A DNA stretch of 64,000 bases from Bacteroides graminisolvens DSM 19988 = JCM 15093 (GTDB taxonomy: Bacteria > Bacteroidota > Bacteroidia > Bacteroidales > Bacteroidaceae): contig NZ_KE386627.1 of assembly GCF_000428125.1 (NCBI RefSeq), positions 445,375-509,374 of the forward strand, read 5' to 3'. Position 1 is the first letter of the stretch, and every line of letters starts with the position of its first letter. Positions 59,997 to 64,000 of this stretch are shown here, one piece after another. The notes beneath the pieces are model-generated. The model had not been told where the DNA came from and ran no database searches. It saw only the letters and a program-made list of their open reading frames with translations. A program made the translations under genes and the position numbers.

Positions 59997-62900
59997 ATGA
60001 AACATTTGATTATTCTTATTACTATCTTATTATCTGGCACAACCATTGGGGCTATACATGCACAGTCTGTAATCAAAGGCTATGTTATAGATGAAAAAAC
60101 CGGTGAACCGATAACAGGAGCCACATTAGTAGAAAAGAACACAACAAACGGCACACTCACCGGCATCAATGGTGAGTTTTCATTCAAGCTTCAAGGACAA
60201 CTTCCCGCTACATTGCAAGTTAGTTTTGTGGGTTATCGCAGCAAAGAAGCGATTGTATCATCAGCCAATAAAAGTATTCAAGTGTTATTGAGTGAAGACG
60301 CCCAACTGCTCAACGAAGTCGTTGTGGTGGGCTACGGCACCCAGCGTCGCAAAGAGCTTACCGGTTCGGTGTCATCGGTACACCAATCGGTACTTGAGCA
60401 ACCCACTCTATCTGTTGACGGACTGCTGGCAGGCGCCATACCGGGTGTGCAGGTTACACAAAACTCAGGGCAGCCGGGTGAAGGATCTACCATCCGCATT
60501 CGTGGAGGAAACTCTGTATACGCCAGCAACGAACCCCTTTATGTGATTGACGGATTTATTCATTTCAGTGAGCGAGGAGCCACTACCGCCGGAGCCGGTA
60601 ACATTGAAGGACAACTTAACCCTTTGGCAGGCATTAACCCGCAAGATATAGAAAGCATTGAGGTACTCAAAGACGTGTCGGCCAAAGCCATTTATGGTAG
60701 CCGTGGTTCAAACGGTGTGGTACTTGTTACCACCAAGAAAGGAAAAAGAGGCAAGAACACGGTACATTACCAATACACCCTGGGGATAGACATCAATGCC
60801 AAAAAGCTAAAGCTACTCAATGCTAAAGAGTTTCGCACCATAGATCGCGACGGATTATTCAACAGTGGTGCATGGGGCACATTCGACAGTGAGCGTGCCG
60901 GCAAAGGTATTGCTGCCGATACTGATACCGACTGGCAAGATGCTGTTCTGCAAACCGGTACGCGACAAACGCATGACATCTCTATTAGTGGTGGTGATGA
61001 TCGTACACGTTACGCCCTATCGGGCAGTTTTACCGACCAGAAAGGTCTTGTTATTGGCACCGGTTTCAAGCGTAGCAGCATCCGACTTAATTTGGACCGC
61101 CAGTTGTCAGACAACCTAACCGTAGGTGTTACGGCCACCGCAGCACGCAATAACCAAGATGCACTGAATGCCATGACCGCCAGCGACTGGGGTGCAGGCT
61201 CATCGAGCCCGTTCAAAAGCGGCATTACGAACTCACTGGTATATGCGCTCTTTATGCCTCCGGTTCTTCCTGTTAAGCTAGAGAATGGTAACTACAATCA
61301 CTACAACCCTTTCGAGATGAGTGAACTAAACTACTATGGCACTGCTGCTAACCCCGTAGCCGACCTCAACCAAATGAAGGGAGAAACTATCGGATCTACA
61401 TTATTGGGTAATTTCTATGCCACCTACAATGTGCCGCAAGTCAAAGGCTTATCGCTGCGACTAAGTGCCGGTACTGATGTGAACTATATTACCCAGAACT
61501 TCTTTGCACCTCCCAGCAGTTCCCTGGGCATCAATGAAGACATACAAGGTAGAGGCTCTATCGGCAACAGACGCACAGACGTGCAGCAAGGCGACCTGCT
61601 GGTTACCTATACCCGCCAACTGGGGAAAGATCACTTCATCGACCTCCTGGGCGGATACACCCAACAGAAAACCACCACCACACTAGCTTTAACCAATGTC
61701 GTTAAACTGGAGAATTTCGACAACATCGGATTTAGCAGCCCAACCGAACGTGACGTTACCTCTCGAAAAGAAACGGGTAGTTTACACTCACTAATCACAC
61801 GCGTTAACTACACGCTGAAAAACCGATATAACCTCACCGGTACCTTTCGTGCCGACAAATCGTCGCGTTTCTCTGCTCGCCATTCATGGGGATACTTTCC
61901 ATCGGTGGGTGTGTCATGGAACGTGAGTGATGAAGAGTTCTTCAAGAGCAAAAACACATTCAAAGTACGCGCCACTTTCGGTTCGGCAGGTAATCAGGAG
62001 ATCGGGTTCAGCGACTTTGCCGCACTTCTTAATGCCGGACGCTATGGCAACGAACAAGCTGTTATATACAGTAACTCCGGCAATGACAACCTGAAGTGGG
62101 AAACCACCACCGAGTGGAATTTAGGTATTGACGCCGGACTCTTCGGTGACCGTTTCACGTTGACCGCCGACATCTATCACAAGAAAACCAACGACCTGCT
62201 GCTTAAACGCATCGTTCCGCTAAGTCAGAACAACGACGAACAAGTGTTTAACATTGGTAACGTGACCAATAAAGGAGTAGAATTGTCGATTTCGGGAGAC
62301 GTCATTCGCAGCAAAAACACGGTGTGGACCTTTTCAGCCAACTTTGCCAAGAACATCAATACCGTGACCGATATGGGTGATTGGGACAAGAACCTTACCA
62401 AAGGACTTCTGCAGGCAGATTACGGCCAGATACTCCGTGTAGGCGAATCAGTGGGCTCATTCTACGGATACATTTACGACGGAGTGAATCCCGAAACCGG
62501 TAAAATCATATTGCGTGACATTGATGGAGACGGAGAGATTAACCCCAACGATGACCGTACCATTATCGGCTCCACTCAGCCCGACTTTATTTACGGCATT
62601 TCAAGCTCACTCACCCTGGGAAGATGGGACTTTTTCGTCTCCCTGCAAGGTTCACAAGGCAATGAAGTGTATAACAAACTACGCCGTCATCTGGTAGAGA
62701 GCGAAGGAGCCAGCCGCGGACGCAACCGTTCGGCCGAGCTACTTAACGCCTGGACTACCACCAACCATACCTCCACCCCCGCTCTAGGCGAAGTTGTTTC
62801 ATCTACCTATGTCTATAGCCGCTTTATTGAAGATGGTTCCTTTCTCAAATTACGTAACCTGTCAGCAGGCTACACCCTCCCCGTGCGCTGCGGACAACAA

Positions 62901-63050
62901 GCATTCAAGTTGCGCCTCTTCGCCTCCGCACAAAACCTGCTCACCATCACCCGCTACAAAGGTTACGACCCCGAAGTAAGCGGCGGTGTTGACACAGGCA
63001 TGTACCCCATGGCACGTAGTTTCTCGGGAGGATTCGGACTTACATTCTAA
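59997..63050 (+). CDS. SusC-family TonB-dependent transporter
   Basis: An outer-membrane protein of 1017 residues with signal peptide KHLIILITILLSGTTIGAIH. It has the carboxypeptidase-like domain (VIKGYVIDEKTGEPITGATL), the TonB-box-like VVVVGYGTQRRKELTGSVSS that marks SusC proteins, and the plug (VDGLLAGAIPGVQVTQNSGQ, IRIRGGNSVYASNEPLYVID, DVSAKAIYGSRGSNGVVLVT). The rest is a 22-strand barrel ending in RSFSGGFGLTF. It imports oligosaccharides bound by its SusD partner, encoded 46 bases downstream. In orientation it diverges from the 22-55 kb enzyme locus, from which it is separated by unrelated genes, so whether it serves that locus is uncertain. Confidence 0.96.
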   Translation: MKHLIILITILLSGTTIGAIHAQSVIKGYVIDEKTGEPITGATLVEKNTTNGTLTGINGEFSFKLQGQLPATLQVSFVGYRSKEAIVSSANKSIQVLLSEDAQLLNEVVVVGYGTQRRKELTGSVSSVHQSVLEQPTLSVDGLLAGAIPGVQVTQNSGQPGEGSTIRIRGGNSVYASNEPLYVIDGFIHFSERGATTAGAGNIEGQLNPLAGINPQDIESIEVLKDVSAKAIYGSRGSNGVVLVTTKKGKRGKNTVHYQYTLGIDINAKKLKLLNAKEFRTIDRDGLFNSGAWGTFDSERAGKGIAADTDTDWQDAVLQTGTRQTHDISISGGDDRTRYALSGSFTDQKGLVIGTGFKRSSIRLNLDRQLSDNLTVGVTATAARNNQDALNAMTASDWGAGSSSPFKSGITNSLVYALFMPPVLPVKLENGNYNHYNPFEMSELNYYGTAANPVADLNQMKGETIGSTLLGNFYATYNVPQVKGLSLRLSAGTDVNYITQNFFAPPSSSLGINEDIQGRGSIGNRRTDVQQGDLLVTYTRQLGKDHFIDLLGGYTQQKTTTTLALTNVVKLENFDNIGFSSPTERDVTSRKETGSLHSLITRVNYTLKNRYNLTGTFRADKSSRFSARHSWGYFPSVGVSWNVSDEEFFKSKNTFKVRATFGSAGNQEIGFSDFAALLNAGRYGNEQAVIYSNSGNDNLKWETTTEWNLGIDAGLFGDRFTLTADIYHKKTNDLLLKRIVPLSQNNDEQVFNIGNVTNKGVELSISGDVIRSKNTVWTFSANFAKNINTVTDMGDWDKNLTKGLLQADYGQILRVGESVGSFYGYIYDGVNPETGKIILRDIDGDGEINPNDDRTIIGSTQPDFIYGISSSLTLGRWDFFVSLQGSQGNEVYNKLRRHLVESEGASRGRNRSAELLNAWTTTNHTSTPALGEVVSSTYVYSRFIEDGSFLKLRNLSAGYTLPVRCGQQAFKLRLFASAQNLLTITRYKGYDPEVSGGVDTGMYPMARSFSGGFGLTF

Positions 63051-63096
63051 GCATAAGTTTTCAATTTCTATAGTTTTTAATTTAAAATTTCAAGCA

Positions 63097-64000
63097 ATGA
63101 AAAAGCTTCTTTTGAGGGGCCTTCTGGCCCTATCTGTATCCTCATTTATTGTAGGATGTTCAGATAACAACAGTGATCCAAGTACCGATCCGGGTAGTAC
63201 AGACAACATTCCCGTGCCTACTTCCACCAGCGAAGCCACAGCACTGGTCAACGCACAGTACGGCCCCCTACAGACCTTAAGCTCGTCATACAGCTTCTTG
63301 CTCGACAGCTCTACTGAAACCACTGTCTGTTTCGAAGATGCCGGCGATGAGCCCGGAGGCGGCGGATCGTATATCTCTCAGTTAAAAACCCGTAAAGACC
63401 TTTGGTACCCGGTCAAGGTATTCAACAGACTCTACCAAAGTATTGCGGCTGCCAACACCGCCATTGCAAAGATTAGCGAAGCCAGTGAAGGAAACGTACC
63501 GGGCAAAAACGACCTCATAGGGCGTGCCAAATTCATACGTGGTTACAATTATTTTCAATTGGTACAATTCTTCGGTGAAGTACCCATCATTACTACTGCC
63601 ATTAACCCGAGTACCGAAGAAAAAACGGTTCGTCGCAGCATCGACGACGTGTATGCTCAAGCCGTGAAAGATTTGACCGAAGCCCGCGCCGCACTTAGCC
63701 AAGATTACGGAAAAGATGGGAACGGACGCCGTGCAGACATCCCATCCAAACACGCAGTTGACGCTGTATTGGCTAAACTCTATCTCACCTGGGGTGCTAA
63801 GCCCTTAAGCCAAGCCGAGGTGGAAGCGATCAAAACCTCAAGAGTAGACCCAATTAAACCGGCCGTTGACGCTGCCAAATACGCCAAAGCCATTGAATAT
63901 GCCAATGCTGTGTTAAATAGTGGAAACTATCAGTTGCAGGATAACTTCAATGACATTTGGGGAGTGGATAAAGAGAATAATTCCGAAGTCATCTTCTCCA
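63097..64000 (+). CDS. SusD/RagB-family surface glycan-binding lipoprotein, N-terminal part
   Basis: About 301 residues are visible and the frame is open to the window end. It begins MKKLLLRGLLALSVSSFIVG followed by CSDNNSDPS, a lipoprotein signal with a G-C lipobox and a serine/aspartate-rich linker typical of surface export. The RagB/SusD fold is shown by the N-terminal helices (TSEATALVNAQYGPLQTL), KVFNRLYQSIAAANTAIAKI, GRAKFIRGYNYFQLVQFFGE followed by VPI, and DVYAQAVKDLTEARAAL with the tetratricopeptide-like repeats (HAVDAVLAKLYLTWG, YAKAIEYANAVLNSGNYQL). It binds oligosaccharide over the SusC pore as its lid. It follows SusC by 46 bases. Confidence 0.95.
   Translation, partial: MKKLLLRGLLALSVSSFIVGCSDNNSDPSTDPGSTDNIPVPTSTSEATALVNAQYGPLQTLSSSYSFLLDSSTETTVCFEDAGDEPGGGGSYISQLKTRKDLWYPVKVFNRLYQSIAAANTAIAKISEASEGNVPGKNDLIGRAKFIRGYNYFQLVQFFGEVPIITTAINPSTEEKTVRRSIDDVYAQAVKDLTEARAALSQDYGKDGNGRRADIPSKHAVDAVLAKLYLTWGAKPLSQAEVEAIKTSRVDPIKPAVDAAKYAKAIEYANAVLNSGNYQLQDNFNDIWGVDKENNSEVIFS

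Overview
The window looks like a chromosomal segment of a Bacteroides-type bacterium (order Bacteroidales). The evidence is SusC/SusD-type outer-membrane pairs, a hybrid two-component system of the type that controls polysaccharide utilisation loci (PULs), many GH2/GH106/PL enzymes with signal peptides, promoters of the Bacteroides form (TTTG-like -33, about 19-20 bases, TAnnTTTG -7), and weak or absent Shine-Dalgarno sequences. No species can be named from sequence reading alone.

Layout. 1-5919 (+): the end of a surface-polysaccharide cluster, with the C-terminal part of a flippase and five glycosyltransferases; the middle genes are visibly AT-richer than the rest. 6004-9746 (+): a PAS-rich hybrid histidine kinase overlapped by a membrane-anchored endonuclease/exonuclease/phosphatase-family protein. 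9824-14509 (-): a TonB-dependent receptor followed by a large lipoprotein, a SusC-like pair without SusD. 14727-16415 (-): ABC-F protein EttA. 16557-16629 (+): tRNA-Lys(TTT). 16769-18436 (+): DUF47 regulator plus PiT phosphate permease. 18621-20825 (+): AsmA/DUF748-like membrane protein, followed by a short array of palindromes with a 23-base period. 21155-22062 (-): an ECF sigma factor and a stand-alone piece resembling the N-terminal anti-sigma domain of FecR.

22237-55009 (-) is a long enzyme locus for a complex, probably pectic, polysaccharide: a beta-helix/TIM-barrel fusion (DUF6298-like), a PL1-type pectate lyase, the HTCS regulator, four GH2-type proteins (one fused to a GH43-like propeller, malectin and a CBM-like domain), a DUF5703 protein, an SGNH acetylesterase, a GH106 alpha-L-rhamnosidase and a GH67/GH20-like lipoprotein. 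Rhamnosidase, acetylesterase, pectate lyase and beta-galactosidase-type enzymes together suggest rhamnogalacturonan or arabinogalactan side chains as substrate (inference). A tiny basic-protein gene with its own terminator sits inside the locus on the opposite strand, and a second 23-base-period palindrome array lies upstream of the GH106 gene. 59997-64000 (+) is a SusC/SusD pair, cut by the window end, that may import the products.

Between the enzymes and SusC/SusD lie an outer-membrane beta-barrel gene, a DUF898 plus M48 protease pair, and a compact two-gene module (57965-59697, -): an OLD/AAA15-type ATPase translationally coupled to a DUF3226/TOPRIM-like protein. This module is bracketed by two nearly identical copies of one terminator (57889-57944 and 59773-59830), as expected for an inserted or excisable cassette. 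Its architecture resembles ATPase-TOPRIM anti-phage systems. The module and the two palindrome arrays of common geometry are the most interesting parts of the window.
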